Below are positions 1-7,789 of a stretch of DNA of 64,000 bases, piece after piece. The stretch's first letter is position 1. Each line of letters begins with the position of its first letter. The stretch spans positions 1,426,001 through 1,490,000 of the forward strand of contig NZ_JAASQL010000001.1 in NCBI RefSeq assembly GCF_011762155.1, read 5' to 3'. The position numbers were made by a program, and so were the translations under genes. The notes beneath the pieces are model-generated. The model saw nothing but the letters and a program-made list of their open reading frames with translations, did no database searches and was not told the DNA's origin. Origin of the DNA: Wenyingzhuangia heitensis. Lineage in GTDB: Bacteria > Bacteroidota > Bacteroidia > Flavobacteriales > Flavobacteriaceae.

Positions 1-102
1 GCGGCTGCTCAAGGTGATGCTGGAGCACAACAAGGTGAGCCTGCTACAGCTTCTAACGGAGGAGACGATGTTGAAGATGTAGACTTTGAAGAAGTTAAAT
101 AA
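1..102 (+). CDS. dnaK: Chaperone DnaK (Hsp70), C-terminal tail only
   Basis: The window opens inside a reading frame that gives 33 residues and then TAA. The tail is rich in Ala, Gln and Gly and ends in an acidic stretch, DVEDVDFEEVK, the typical flexible C-terminus of bacterial DnaK. DnaK is the ATP-dependent cytosolic Hsp70 chaperone working with DnaJ and GrpE. Only the disordered tail is visible, so the call rests on this ending. A strong bidirectional terminator follows 22 bases after the stop. An Hsp20 gene lies nearby on the opposite strand, so two chaperone genes are close together. Confidence 0.8.
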   Translation, partial: AAAQGDAGAQQGEPATASNGGDDVEDVDFEEVK

Positions 103-123
103 TTAACTACTTTTTAATATATT

Positions 124-156
124 AAAAACCGCTTCAGGCAACTGAAGCGGTTTTTT
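124..156. terminator. Bidirectional intrinsic terminator
   Basis: A 14-bp perfect stem (124-137 with 142-155) closes a GCAA tetraloop and is flanked by A and T runs, so it can end dnaK on the plus strand and the small ORF at 160-360 on the minus strand. Confidence 0.85.
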
Positions 157-159
157 GTG

Positions 160-360
160 TTAAGAGGCTATTTGGTAATTTGGAGAGAGTGTGGCTTCAA
201 TAATTTGATGGTATTTTTGAAATTTAGATTGCAACAACCACTCTTTTAAATTTTCTTGTTCGGTATAAGACAACCATTTTTTAGATTTTATCAACTCTTT
301 AATAAATAACTCTTTGTTATGGTGCACTTGGTTTAATACATGTTTTTGTAATTCTATCAT
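160..360 (-). CDS. Small conserved-looking hypothetical protein (66 aa)
   Basis: An open frame of 66 codons from an ATG at 360. A GTG at 381 could add seven residues, but ATG is preferred. The product is basic and hydrophilic with no signal peptide or membrane segment. It is probably helical, with Lys/Glu/Leu-rich segments such as KELIKSKKWL and LKEWLLQSKF. I do not recognise the family. It sits between two terminators (124-156 and 387-407), so it is an isolated transcription unit in the chaperone neighbourhood. Support is an intact frame and a terminator placed right after its stop; it could still be non-coding. Confidence 0.5.
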   Translation of the reverse strand: MIELQKHVLNQVHHNKELFIKELIKSKKWLSYTEQENLKEWLLQSKFQKYHQIIEATLSPNYQIAS

Positions 361-386
361 AGCTTTAAAATTTAAATACACATAAA

Positions 387-407
387 AAACCGAGTAAAAC
401 TCGGTTT
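387..407 (-). terminator. Intrinsic terminator after hsp20
   Basis: An 8-bp stem (AAACCGAG with CTCGGTTT) and a 5-nt loop; on the minus strand it is followed by six Ts. It lies just after the Hsp20 stop codon. Confidence 0.75.
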
Positions 408-412
408 GTAAT

Positions 413-796
413 TTACTTTACATCAATCACCTTTATAGATTTTGGTTTGGCTTCTTCTTTTTTAGGAATGGCTATTTTTAAAACTCCATCAGTATAGCTA
501 TCTATGGCATCAGATAAAGTAAAAGACCTGCTAAAAGATTGGTAGCTGTATTCCTTAAACGTATAATTCTGATTTTGAGTATTTTCGGTAGTTTCTTTCT
601 TTTCTGATGAAATAGTCAAAACTCCGTTATTAACTTCAATTTTAAAATCTTCTTTTTTGCAACCGGGAATGGCCATTTCAATAGAAAATTCATCATTGTT
701 TTCAGAAACATTTACCAACGGAATGGTTGTGCTGGTTTTAGAAAAATGTTTGTTTGGACTGTTTAAAACATCATCGTTTAAAAAACGATCAAACAA
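413..796 (-). CDS. Hsp20/alpha-crystallin small heat-shock protein with a stop codon in its 5' end
   Basis: The product is an ATP-independent holdase of the Hsp20 family. The alpha-crystallin domain is clear: PLVNVSENNDEFSIEMAIPG, then KEDFKIEVNNGVLTISSEKK, a FSRSFTLSDAID segment and the conserved GVLKIAIPKKEE strand near the C-terminus. The natural start appears to be the ATG at 832-830, whose frame reads MSLTKF, then TAA (814-812), then NSYPDLFDRFLNDD, in the same frame as the rest. Family members usually begin in a similar MSL.KF way, so the TAA looks like a nonsense change near the 5' end. The open part begins with a TTG at 796. No in-frame ATG exists before the conserved domain, so translation would need TTG reinitiation or readthrough. 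A terminator follows the stop and a 9-9-9 palindrome lies upstream. Domain identification is secure; functionality is not. Confidence 0.75.
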   Translation of the reverse strand: MFDRFLNDDVLNSPNKHFSKTSTTIPLVNVSENNDEFSIEMAIPGCKKEDFKIEVNNGVLTISSEKKETTENTQNQNYTFKEYSYQSFSRSFTLSDAIDSYTDGVLKIAIPKKEEAKPKSIKVIDVK

Positions 797-911
797 GTCT
801 GGATACGAATTTTAAAATTTTGTTAGTGACATAATATATTATTTTAAGTTAAATAATCTGTTTTAAAAAAATGGAAACAAAAGATATGCCGATGCTTTTT
901 GAATGAAAAAA

Positions 912-938
912 TGACATTTTGAAATAGAAAAAATGTCA
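912..938. promoter_or_regulatory. Perfect 9-bp inverted repeat with 9-bp spacer upstream of hsp20
   Basis: TGACATTTT (912-920) and AAAATGTCA (930-938) form an exact palindrome. It lies about 80 bases upstream of the ancestral Hsp20 ATG. There is no T tract, so it is more likely an operator than a terminator. The arm and spacer lengths match those of the CIRCE heat-shock operator, but the sequence differs. Confidence 0.4.
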
Positions 939-962
939 GAATAAGGAAAAATAAGACACAAA

Positions 963-990
963 AAAACCAGTGGAGTAGTCCACTGGTTTT
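963..990 (-). terminator. Intrinsic terminator after the 5'-nucleotidase gene
   Basis: A 12-bp stem AAAACCAGTGGA / TCCACTGGTTTT with a 4-nt loop; on the minus strand it runs into a T tract. It lies 30 bases after the stop codon. Confidence 0.8.
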
Positions 991-1019
991 AGGTTAAAAA
1001 GTAAAATTATTGTGTCGTT

Positions 1020-2990
1020 CTAGTTCAATTTAATAATTCTAGTATCGTTATCAATAGTAGTTTCTTCAACATCATATGCAGTTTCTGCAGAAGCGTGTAG
1101 CTCTAACATATATTCTGCAATGGCATCTTGCTCACCTCCTGTATAACTAAACGCAGAATTGTTGTTAGGATCGTTTGTTAAAATTGCTCCAGGGTATGCA
1201 GTGTCTTCTCCAAAACCAGCACCTTCGTAAAAGTTGATTCTGTTTGGAGCAGATAATTCTGAAAAAGGATACAAGTCACCTCCGTTAGCTAAAAAGTTTA
1301 AGGTAACTAAGTTAAAAGTTCTAGTAGATGATCCTTGAATGTTTCCTCCATCAACAACTAAATCTTGTCCAATAGATAATTTTTGTACTCTGTTTCCGGT
1401 TCCCTTTGTGGTTCTTGCTGTTTTAGAAGTATCGTATTCTACAACCATTCCTGCAACTTGTGGAAATTGACCTGGAGTAGCTCCATTTGCAGAAGCAGCA
1501 AAACCATGCTCTAATAAATCTTTTAATTCAGCAGCAGTAACGGTTAATCTTACCAATCCGTTGTCAAATTTAAAAGCAGCTCTTAAATGTCCTTCAGAAA
1601 TTGTTTTATCAGCAGATGGTAATAAAGTAGTTGTTCCATCAGGAGCTACTACAATTTGTCCCATGGCAGCTCTAATTCCACCTCCATTTTTAATAGAGAT
1701 ATCAACCGGTTCTGGAGACAACAAGTTTGCATACCATAAGTTTGCATCTGCTGACATGTTTCCTAAGTTTGTTTCTTCGGTTCTTACTTGTTCTCTTCTT
1801 CCGTCTAAAAATACGTTAGAGTATCCAATCACGTTAGAAAATTGTTCGTCTATTAAATCGCTTACAGCATCTTCTAAATCAGAAACTCCGTTGTTGTTAG
1901 ATGGATAAACACCATTGTAAATAGTACTTAAAGTTTCGGTATCAATAACACCATTTTCATCAAAACCAACAATTAATCTACCTAAGTATTTGTAATCTCC
2001 ATCTACATTTACAACCAATACAGGTTCGTCGTTAGGGTTGGTAGCAGTGTAAGGATATTCTTCGTCAAAAGCAGTATCTGTTTGGAATAGAATATCGTTT
2101 TCATCTCCCATTCTGGTGTTAGATCCACCAGCAACAATAATATCTACATCTGTTAACAATTCAGCTAAAGCTTTTTCTACAGAAATTTGTTGCATGTGTG
2201 CTAACAAAACTATTTTGTTAATTCCCATACCTTTTAAAGTATTTACAGAGGTTTGAATTTCTGCAGCCAATTGTTCGTTTGTAAATTCAACACCCGGAGA
2301 AAATACTAAGTTTCCTACAGAGGTAATTTTAGGAAATGTTGGAGAAGCAGCACCTACAATACCTATTTTTTCTCCTTTAATTGTTTTAACTGCATATTTT
2401 GCAACTTGAGTTCCTAATGTATTTGTTTCGGCACCATCTGTACCTACTGTAAAATCAGATTCTCCAGAAAAATCAATATTGGTTGCTAAGTATGGAAAGT
2501 TAGAGCCAGAAAAAGTAACATCGTTTTTAGATTCAGAAGAAATTGCATCTGCCAATTCTCCAGGACCTTGATCTAATTCGTGATTACCAATTACGGCTGC
2601 ATCTACACCAAAAGCGTTTGCGAAAGCAATGTCTATATGTCCAGGTTCATCACTACCCGTCATAGCTCTAATTACGCTTTCTTCTGCAGTGTTGTAACGT
2701 GGTCCAGGAATAATAATATCTCCAGAGTTTACGGTTAATGTGTTTTCAGAAAAAAGTACATCATTTTGAAAATGTTTTATCATTGTAGCAAATTGGTTGA
2801 TGCTGTTTAAGGCAATTTCTTCATCGCCATCAACATCTGCATAATGTAATAATTGTAAAACAAAAGCAGAATTTTCTAGTTTTGCTTGTACAGAAGCATC
2901 AACTTCTACAATTTTTTCTACTTCTTTAATCTCTTCATCACAACTGTAAAGAGCAAATGCTACAGCAATAGCACAGATTAATTTTTTCAT
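1020..2990 (-). CDS. 5'-nucleotidase / UshA-like metallophosphatase lipoprotein
   Basis: A 656-residue calcineurin-like phosphoesterase joined to a 5'-nucleotidase C-terminal domain. The N-terminus is a lipoprotein signal with a cysteine in LYSCDE, so the mature protein is membrane-anchored and faces outward. Metal-site motifs include the GNHELDQG box near residue 136 and a GGSN segment further on. The C-terminal substrate domain carries NGGGIRA near residue 433. The expected role is hydrolysis of extracellular nucleotides to nucleoside and phosphate. One deviation: the usual D-H-G motif near the N-terminus reads LLHYADVDGDEE, so the first metal motif is atypical, and the true substrate may differ from UshA. 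The gene is monocistronic, with a TAAATTTG -7 element at 3023-3016 and a terminator. Confidence 0.85.
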   Translation of the reverse strand: MKKLICAIAVAFALYSCDEEIKEVEKIVEVDASVQAKLENSAFVLQLLHYADVDGDEEIALNSINQFATMIKHFQNDVLFSENTLTVNSGDIIIPGPRYNTAEESVIRAMTGSDEPGHIDIAFANAFGVDAAVIGNHELDQGPGELADAISSESKNDVTFSGSNFPYLATNIDFSGESDFTVGTDGAETNTLGTQVAKYAVKTIKGEKIGIVGAASPTFPKITSVGNLVFSPGVEFTNEQLAAEIQTSVNTLKGMGINKIVLLAHMQQISVEKALAELLTDVDIIVAGGSNTRMGDENDILFQTDTAFDEEYPYTATNPNDEPVLVVNVDGDYKYLGRLIVGFDENGVIDTETLSTIYNGVYPSNNNGVSDLEDAVSDLIDEQFSNVIGYSNVFLDGRREQVRTEETNLGNMSADANLWYANLLSPEPVDISIKNGGGIRAAMGQIVVAPDGTTTLLPSADKTISEGHLRAAFKFDNGLVRLTVTAAELKDLLEHGFAASANGATPGQFPQVAGMVVEYDTSKTARTTKGTGNRVQKLSIGQDLVVDGGNIQGSSTRTFNLVTLNFLANGGDLYPFSELSAPNRINFYEGAGFGEDTAYPGAILTNDPNNNSAFSYTGGEQDAIAEYMLELHASAETAYDVEETTIDNDTRIIKLN

Positions 2991-3015
2991 GATAATTTTA
3001 TGTTTTGTGTAGCTG

Positions 3016-3023
3016 CAAATTTA
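3016..3023 (-). promoter_or_regulatory. Bacteroidota -7 element (TAAATTTG) for the 5'-nucleotidase
   Basis: The minus strand reads TAAATTTG, a perfect TAnnTTTG, 25 bases upstream of the ATG. No good -33 TTTG is seen at the usual spacing. Confidence 0.5.
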
Positions 3024-3049
3024 TCTTGTTGTGAACCTGTACAGTATTA

Positions 3050-3066
3050 TTACAAAGTTATTGTAA
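3050..3066. promoter_or_regulatory. Inverted repeat TTACAA-N5-TTGTAA
   Basis: A perfect 6-5-6 palindrome just upstream of the -7 element of the minus-strand 5'-nucleotidase gene, roughly where a -33 element would lie. It is a possible operator; AT-rich chance is not excluded. Confidence 0.25.
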
Positions 3067-3150
3067 CATGAAAAAACGATTTGTACAAGTGTAATGTTTA
3101 CTTATTGTAAAGTAAAACAATAAACATGATTTTTTGTTTTTACATTGCCG

Positions 3151-3178
3151 TTGGGAAATTAAAAAGACTACTAGGGAA
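3151..3178 (+). promoter_or_regulatory. Paired direct repeat, putative LytTR site 1 (sensor kinase operon)
   Basis: TTGGGAA (3151-3157) and TAGGGAA (3172-3178) start exactly 21 bp apart. The same arrangement precedes the genes at 7790 and 8905. The second repeat begins 61 bases before the first kinase ATG. A TTAATTTG -7-like sequence follows at 3208-3215. Two short direct repeats separated by two helical turns are typical of LytTR-family targets such as AgrA sites. Assignment to the regulator at 6952 is inference. Confidence 0.6.
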
Positions 3179-3232
3179 GCTAATTAGGAATCTTGTGTTG
3201 GTTTTGTTTAATTTGTTACATTAATTCTTGTT

Positions 3233-4468
3233 ATGATAAAATTGATCAATAGAAAAATAATTAAACAAGGAATTTGTGAAAGCTATTCTGATACTCATAA
3301 CAAAAAGATAGAACTTTTAAATACCTATGCTTTAATTTGGGTTTACTTTGTTTTAGTCTTTCCAATAGCAGATTTTATTTTTGGAATTTTTGTTTTAAAA
3401 ACAACACTAGCCCATATTTGTACTTTTTTAGCTTTGGGGGTAGTGGTTGTATTAAATCGCTTTCATCAGTTTATAATAGCGAGATTTTTTTGGTTGTTAA
3501 CTGCGTTTGTAAACTTTACAGCATTCTCTTTGTATATATTGCCAGGGACTTATATGGAGTATTACTTTATTATTTTATCGGGGATTAGTTTGTCTCTTTA
3601 CGACAAAAAAACGGTTCCTATTATTTGTACAGGATTCAGTTTTATTGGTTTTTTAACGCCTTATTTTTTTATAAAAGTGTATCCTAAAGAGTATGCAGAT
3701 AGAATTGAAGTGCCTGCCGTTTTTGGATTGTTTTTAGCAGTTTATTTTTTGGTGAGTTATTTTAAAAAATTAAACCTAGCAAATGAAAAAAAGTTGTCTT
3801 TAGCCTATGAATCTTTAACAGAATCAAAAAAAAGTGAGGTTGCTCATTTACAGCTAAAATCGTTAAAAGCTCAAATGAATCCTCATTTTATGTTTAATGC
3901 TATGAATTCTATTCAGAATTTGGTATTAAAAGGAGATAGAAATGAAGCGTATAATTATTTGACAAAATTTTCTTTAATGATACGAGAGAATTTAAACATG
4001 AGTGAAAAAAGTTTTGTGCTATTTAAAGAGGAATTATCGTTGCTTAAAAAATATTTAGAGTTAGAAAAATTAAGGTTTAAAGATTCTTTTAAATATAAAA
4101 TTATTGGAGCCAATACAATAGAGAGTATTAAAATTCCTGCTATGATTATTCAGCCTTTTATAGAGAATTCTATCAAGCATGGTTTGTTACATAAAGTGGA
4201 TGGAGTTAAAAAATTAGAAGTAGTTTTTAAATTAGAAAAAGAAGTGTTGGTATGTGTTATTACAGATAATGGAGTAGGAGTAAAAGCTTCTAAAAAAATA
4301 AATGAAGAGAATGAAAGTAAACAAGATTCTTTTTCTACCAGAGCTATACAACAAAGGTTGATTTTTTTAACAGATTTTTATAAAACAGATATTGGTTTTA
4401 CCTATTTACCAACAAGTGTAGGGACAAAAGTAGAGGTTAAAATCCCTTATGTAACAGAGCCTAGTTAA
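3233..4468 (+). CDS. LytS-type membrane sensor histidine kinase, paralogue 1
   Basis: A 411-residue inner-membrane kinase. Residues about 30-178 hold five to six hydrophobic segments with no recognised periplasmic sensor domain. A short coiled linker follows, then a His_kinase-type domain with LKAQMNPHFMFNAMNSIQ, where His218 is the expected phosphorylation site. The ATPase part is complete: the N box QPFIENSIKHGLLHK, the G1 box ITDNGVGV and the SVGTKVEVKIPY strand. It should phosphorylate the LytTR regulator encoded at 6952. It is the first gene of a four-gene unit (three kinases, one regulator) with gaps of 17 and 1 bases and a final 1-base overlap. A pair of 21-bp-phased repeats upstream suggests autoregulation. 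It is closely related to the next two genes, so the group arose by tandem duplication. Confidence 0.88.
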   Translation: MIKLINRKIIKQGICESYSDTHNKKIELLNTYALIWVYFVLVFPIADFIFGIFVLKTTLAHICTFLALGVVVVLNRFHQFIIARFFWLLTAFVNFTAFSLYILPGTYMEYYFIILSGISLSLYDKKTVPIICTGFSFIGFLTPYFFIKVYPKEYADRIEVPAVFGLFLAVYFLVSYFKKLNLANEKKLSLAYESLTESKKSEVAHLQLKSLKAQMNPHFMFNAMNSIQNLVLKGDRNEAYNYLTKFSLMIRENLNMSEKSFVLFKEELSLLKKYLELEKLRFKDSFKYKIIGANTIESIKIPAMIIQPFIENSIKHGLLHKVDGVKKLEVVFKLEKEVLVCVITDNGVGVKASKKINEENESKQDSFSTRAIQQRLIFLTDFYKTDIGFTYLPTSVGTKVEVKIPYVTEPS

Positions 4469-4485
4469 TTTTTAAACAGACTATT

Positions 4486-5712
4486 TTGAGAAAGTTATAT
4501 CAATTTTTTTTAGACATTGGGCAGCAGTCTCATTATTCATCTTTAGAAAATAAGAAAATAAAATTATTAAATATTTATGTTCTTATAACACTTCATTTTG
4601 TAGTAATAATGCCTATTGGTGATACTATTACAGGTATTATTACTTCTAAAATAATCCTGTGTTATTTGGTGTTGTTATTGTTTATGATTGTAATTTTATT
4701 TTTAAACAAACATCAAAAATATTATTTGGCTACAACTTTATGGTTGGCAATTGTATTGTTTGCCGTTTTTATGTTTTCTATAGCTTTATTACCACAATCT
4801 TATAGCGAGTATTATTATGTATTTGTACCCGGAATTGCGTTAACACTTTTTAATAAAAATACAATCCCTGCTATTGTAACTTTATTTAGTTTGTTTTTAT
4901 TTTTTATTCCTTATTATATAATTGTAGTGTATCCTGAATCGGTCGTAAATAAATTAGATCCGTTTGCTGTATTTGGATTGTTTACTTGTGTGTATTTATT
5001 GGTTAATTATTTTAAGAAAATAAATACAGATAACGAGAAAGAGCTAAAGGAAACGTATAAAAAACTAGAAGAGACTAAAAAAAATGAATTGGCCAATTTG
5101 CAGTTAAAACTGTTAAGAGGTAGAATGAATCCTCATTTTATGTTTAATACAATGAATTCTGTTCAGAATTTGGTGATTAAAGGAAATACAATGGATACAT
5201 ATACTTATTTGTCTAAGTTTTCTGCGGTAATAAGGGAAAATTTAAGAATGAGTGAGAAAACCTATGTGTTTTTTGAAGACGAATTTTCTTTATTACAAAA
5301 GTATTTAGAATTAGAAAAACTAAGATTTAAAAATTCTTTAAACTATGTTTTAGAAAAAGGAAATGTAGTAGCTCACCTTAAAATACCTTCTATGATTATT
5401 CAGCCTTTTATAGAAAATTCTTTGCATAGAATGTTTCATAAAACAGAAGGGGTTAAAGATATAGATATTCAATTTTATCAAAATAATAAATTCATTACTT
5501 GTACTATTATAGATAATGGAATTCTGGTGAATGAGATGTTTTTAAATCAACAAGAAGTATTAAAAGAACAAGCTTCTTTTTCGGTAGAAAGCATGAGTCA
5601 ACATTTAGAATTGTTAAAAGAGTTTTATAAAATAAACATTGGTTTTGAGTATACTGTTAAAAACAATAAAACAATATGTTCTGTAAAAATTCCATACGAA
5701 ACAATAAAGTAA
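4486..5712 (+). CDS. LytS-type sensor kinase, paralogue 2, with degenerate ATP-binding motifs
   Basis: A 408-residue paralogue of its two neighbours with the same multi-pass N-terminus and the phosphoacceptor region RMNPHFMFNTMNSVQ. The TTG start is chosen because it aligns with the neighbours (RKLYQFFLDIGQ against FYRRIINIGQ); the next in-frame ATG is about 40 codons in. The ATPase half departs from both intact paralogues at three sites. The N box reads QPFIENSLHRMFHK, losing the KHG segment and one residue. G1 reads DNGILV instead of DNGVGV. The GT of the last box is NKT. All these glycines contact the nucleotide in related kinases, so this member is probably a pseudokinase. It could still act in a heterodimer, as a phosphoacceptor or phosphatase, or as a sensor subunit. 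The frame is fully intact, which argues against simple decay. Confidence 0.85.
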   Translation: MRKLYQFFLDIGQQSHYSSLENKKIKLLNIYVLITLHFVVIMPIGDTITGIITSKIILCYLVLLLFMIVILFLNKHQKYYLATTLWLAIVLFAVFMFSIALLPQSYSEYYYVFVPGIALTLFNKNTIPAIVTLFSLFLFFIPYYIIVVYPESVVNKLDPFAVFGLFTCVYLLVNYFKKINTDNEKELKETYKKLEETKKNELANLQLKLLRGRMNPHFMFNTMNSVQNLVIKGNTMDTYTYLSKFSAVIRENLRMSEKTYVFFEDEFSLLQKYLELEKLRFKNSLNYVLEKGNVVAHLKIPSMIIQPFIENSLHRMFHKTEGVKDIDIQFYQNNKFITCTIIDNGILVNEMFLNQQEVLKEQASFSVESMSQHLELLKEFYKINIGFEYTVKNNKTICSVKIPYETIK

Positions 5713-5713
5713 A

Positions 5714-6952
5714 ATGAATTTTTATAGAAGAATAATCAATATAGGACAACGGCATACAGCCGATAATTTAGTGAAAAAAAAGATTGCTTTGTTAAATACA
5801 TATATTGTTATATGGATGCATTTAAGCCTTTTTTTTATTTTATTAGATCTTCTTTTTAATCCGCCAAATCAACTAAAAGATATAGGAATACATACCGTTT
5901 CTTTGTGTGTTTTGTCTTTTTTGATTTTTCTAAATAAAATAAATCAATTTAATCTAAGTAGAGTTTTATACATAACGTTGTCTTTTATTATTTTTTACAT
6001 TTTGTCTTTTGTCATCACCTTTAGTCCTTATACAATATGTTATTTTATTTTTTTACCTATGGTGGTTATGAGTTTGTATAAAAGCAATGTTCCATCGTAC
6101 TTTTTTTTAGCTCTTTGCTTGTTAACTTATGCATGGAGCGATTTGTGGATGTTAGAACAAATAACAGTAAACCAATACATAAGAGCAGTTGTTTTGTTAA
6201 AAGATCCTGTGGTAACGTCTCTTTTTATAGCAGGGTTTTATTTGTTTTATTACTTTAAAAAGTTAAATCAAAAAAGTGAAGAACAGTTAGAAATAGCTTA
6301 TCAAAAATTAGAAAAAACACAAAAAGGAGAATTGGCTCATTTGCAATTAAAATCTTTAAAAGCACAAATGAATCCTCATTTTATGTTTAATGCCATGAAC
6401 TCAATACAGAGTATGGTCTTAAAAGGAGATAAACACAATGCGTATCAATACTTGTCTAAGTTTTCGGAAATGGTAAGAGATAATTTAAACATGAGCGAAA
6501 AAAGTTTTGTTTCTTTTGATGAGGAAAATTCGTTGTTAAAAAAATATCTAGAATTAGAAAAGTTAAGATTTAGAAACGATTTTTCGTATAAAATAACAGG
6601 AGGTAATTTGGTTGATGATCTTAAAATTCCATCTATGATTATTCAGCCGTTTGTAGAAAATGCCATCAAACACGGCTTGCTGCATAAAGTAAACGGGCAA
6701 AAACAACTTCATATAGAATTTAAGCAAAAAGAAGTTTTTGAATGTATTATAACAGACAATGGAGTGGGAGTTCAAAAATGCAAAGAGATTAATATTCAAA
6801 ATAAAATAGAACACACATCTTTTTCTACCAATGCAATTAAAGAAAGGTTGGCCTTGTTAAAAGATTATTATAAAACAGATATTGGTTTTGAATATATTGC
6901 TGTAGCCAAAGGAACCCAAGTAGTTGTTAAAATACCATACACACTAAAATAA
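5714..6952 (+). CDS. LytS-type membrane sensor histidine kinase, paralogue 3
   Basis: A 412-residue kinase with hydrophobic segments across roughly residues 30-180. The catalytic region is complete: LKAQMNPHFMFNAMNSIQ, QPFVENAIKHGLLHK, ITDNGVGV and AKGTQVVVKIPY. It is closest to paralogue 1 in the cytoplasmic half, while the membrane half has diverged strongly. This suggests that the three proteins sense different cues but share one output. It begins one base after the previous stop, and its TAA overlaps the regulator's ATG by one base. Translational coupling with the regulator is therefore likely. Confidence 0.88.
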   Translation: MNFYRRIINIGQRHTADNLVKKKIALLNTYIVIWMHLSLFFILLDLLFNPPNQLKDIGIHTVSLCVLSFLIFLNKINQFNLSRVLYITLSFIIFYILSFVITFSPYTICYFIFLPMVVMSLYKSNVPSYFFLALCLLTYAWSDLWMLEQITVNQYIRAVVLLKDPVVTSLFIAGFYLFYYFKKLNQKSEEQLEIAYQKLEKTQKGELAHLQLKSLKAQMNPHFMFNAMNSIQSMVLKGDKHNAYQYLSKFSEMVRDNLNMSEKSFVSFDEENSLLKKYLELEKLRFRNDFSYKITGGNLVDDLKIPSMIIQPFVENAIKHGLLHKVNGQKQLHIEFKQKEVFECIITDNGVGVQKCKEINIQNKIEHTSFSTNAIKERLALLKDYYKTDIGFEYIAVAKGTQVVVKIPYTLK

Positions 6953-7689
6953 TGAAAAAGACCAAAGCAATTATAGTTGATGATGAGTTAAGTGCTAGAG
7001 AAAATTTAAATTATTTAATAGAAAATTTTTGTCCAGATATTACGGTGGTAAATACTTGCTGTAATGTGAATGAGGCTGTTGTTAGTATTAAAAAACTAAA
7101 ACCTGATGTGGTTTTTTTAGACATAGAAATGCCTCAAAAAAATGGGTTTCAGTTGATAAAAGAGTTCGATGAAATTAATTTTCAAATCGTATTTATTACT
7201 GCGTATGATCAATATGCAATCAAAGCTTTTGAAGTATCTGCTTTGGATTATTTACTAAAACCTATAGATATTGACCGATTGTTAGAGGTGACCACAAAAC
7301 TTAAAAATCAGTTAGGATTGTTAGGCTTTCAAAAGAGACTTAAGACCTTGTCGTCTAACCAAAAAAAGTTATCTAAAATTTCAATTCCCTATAAAAGTGA
7401 TTATGTAATTATTAACGTTGATGATATTTTGTACATAGAAGCAGATAGAATGTATAGTCACATTTATACTCATCAAGGAAAAAAATATACAGCTTCTAAA
7501 AAATTAAGTCATTACGAAGAGTTGTTTTTTGAAAACTGTAATTTTAAACGTATACACAGGTCGTGGTTGGCAAATTTAGACAAAGTAACCTCTTATTCTA
7601 AGTCCGATAAAAATTTAATTATTAACAATAAAGAAATCCCTGTAGGAAAAACATATAAAGAGCAAACAGAGGCCTACCTAAACAACTAA
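6952..7689 (+). CDS. LytTR-family response regulator
   Basis: A 245-residue two-domain regulator. The receiver domain (about 1-125) has the acidic pair IIVDDE near residues 8-12, the phosphorylation site Asp57 in VVFLDIEMP, a FITAYDQYA segment and the conserved Lys in YLLKPI. The LytTR DNA-binding domain (about 140-245) includes DDILYIEADRMYSHIYT, FKRIHRSWLANLDKV and a final PVGKTYKEQTEAYL. LytTR proteins bind short direct repeats spaced by about two helical turns. Three such pairs, phased by 21 bp, lie before this operon and before the lipoprotein genes that follow. It is the only response regulator next to three kinases, so they probably converge on it. Confidence 0.9.
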   Translation: MKKTKAIIVDDELSARENLNYLIENFCPDITVVNTCCNVNEAVVSIKKLKPDVVFLDIEMPQKNGFQLIKEFDEINFQIVFITAYDQYAIKAFEVSALDYLLKPIDIDRLLEVTTKLKNQLGLLGFQKRLKTLSSNQKKLSKISIPYKSDYVIINVDDILYIEADRMYSHIYTHQGKKYTASKKLSHYEELFFENCNFKRIHRSWLANLDKVTSYSKSDKNLIINNKEIPVGKTYKEQTEAYLNN

Positions 7690-7696
7690 AAATGTG

Positions 7697-7724
7697 TTTG
7701 GAAACAAGAATTGACTCTTGGGAA
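7697..7724 (+). promoter_or_regulatory. Paired direct repeat, putative LytTR site 2 (lipoprotein 1)
   Basis: TTTGGAA (7697-7703) and TTGGGAA (7718-7724) start 21 bp apart. A CATTTTTG -7-like box at 7756-7763 begins 38 bases after the second repeat, and the lipoprotein ATG is at 7790. This spacing is the same as at the site before 8905. Confidence 0.65.
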
Positions 7725-7789
7725 ACTATCTAAATATAAACCTTTATTAAAATATCATTTTTGATGAAAATTAACTAAATCAATTAAAA

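Noticed and set aside
1561-1908. Plus-strand open frame inside the 5'-nucleotidase gene
   Set aside because: It is antisense to a well-supported gene with clear motifs; a shadow frame.
3081-3088. TTGTACAA palindrome upstream of the kinase operon
   Set aside because: An 8-bp palindrome in AT-rich DNA is expected by chance, and no second copy is placed at a related promoter.
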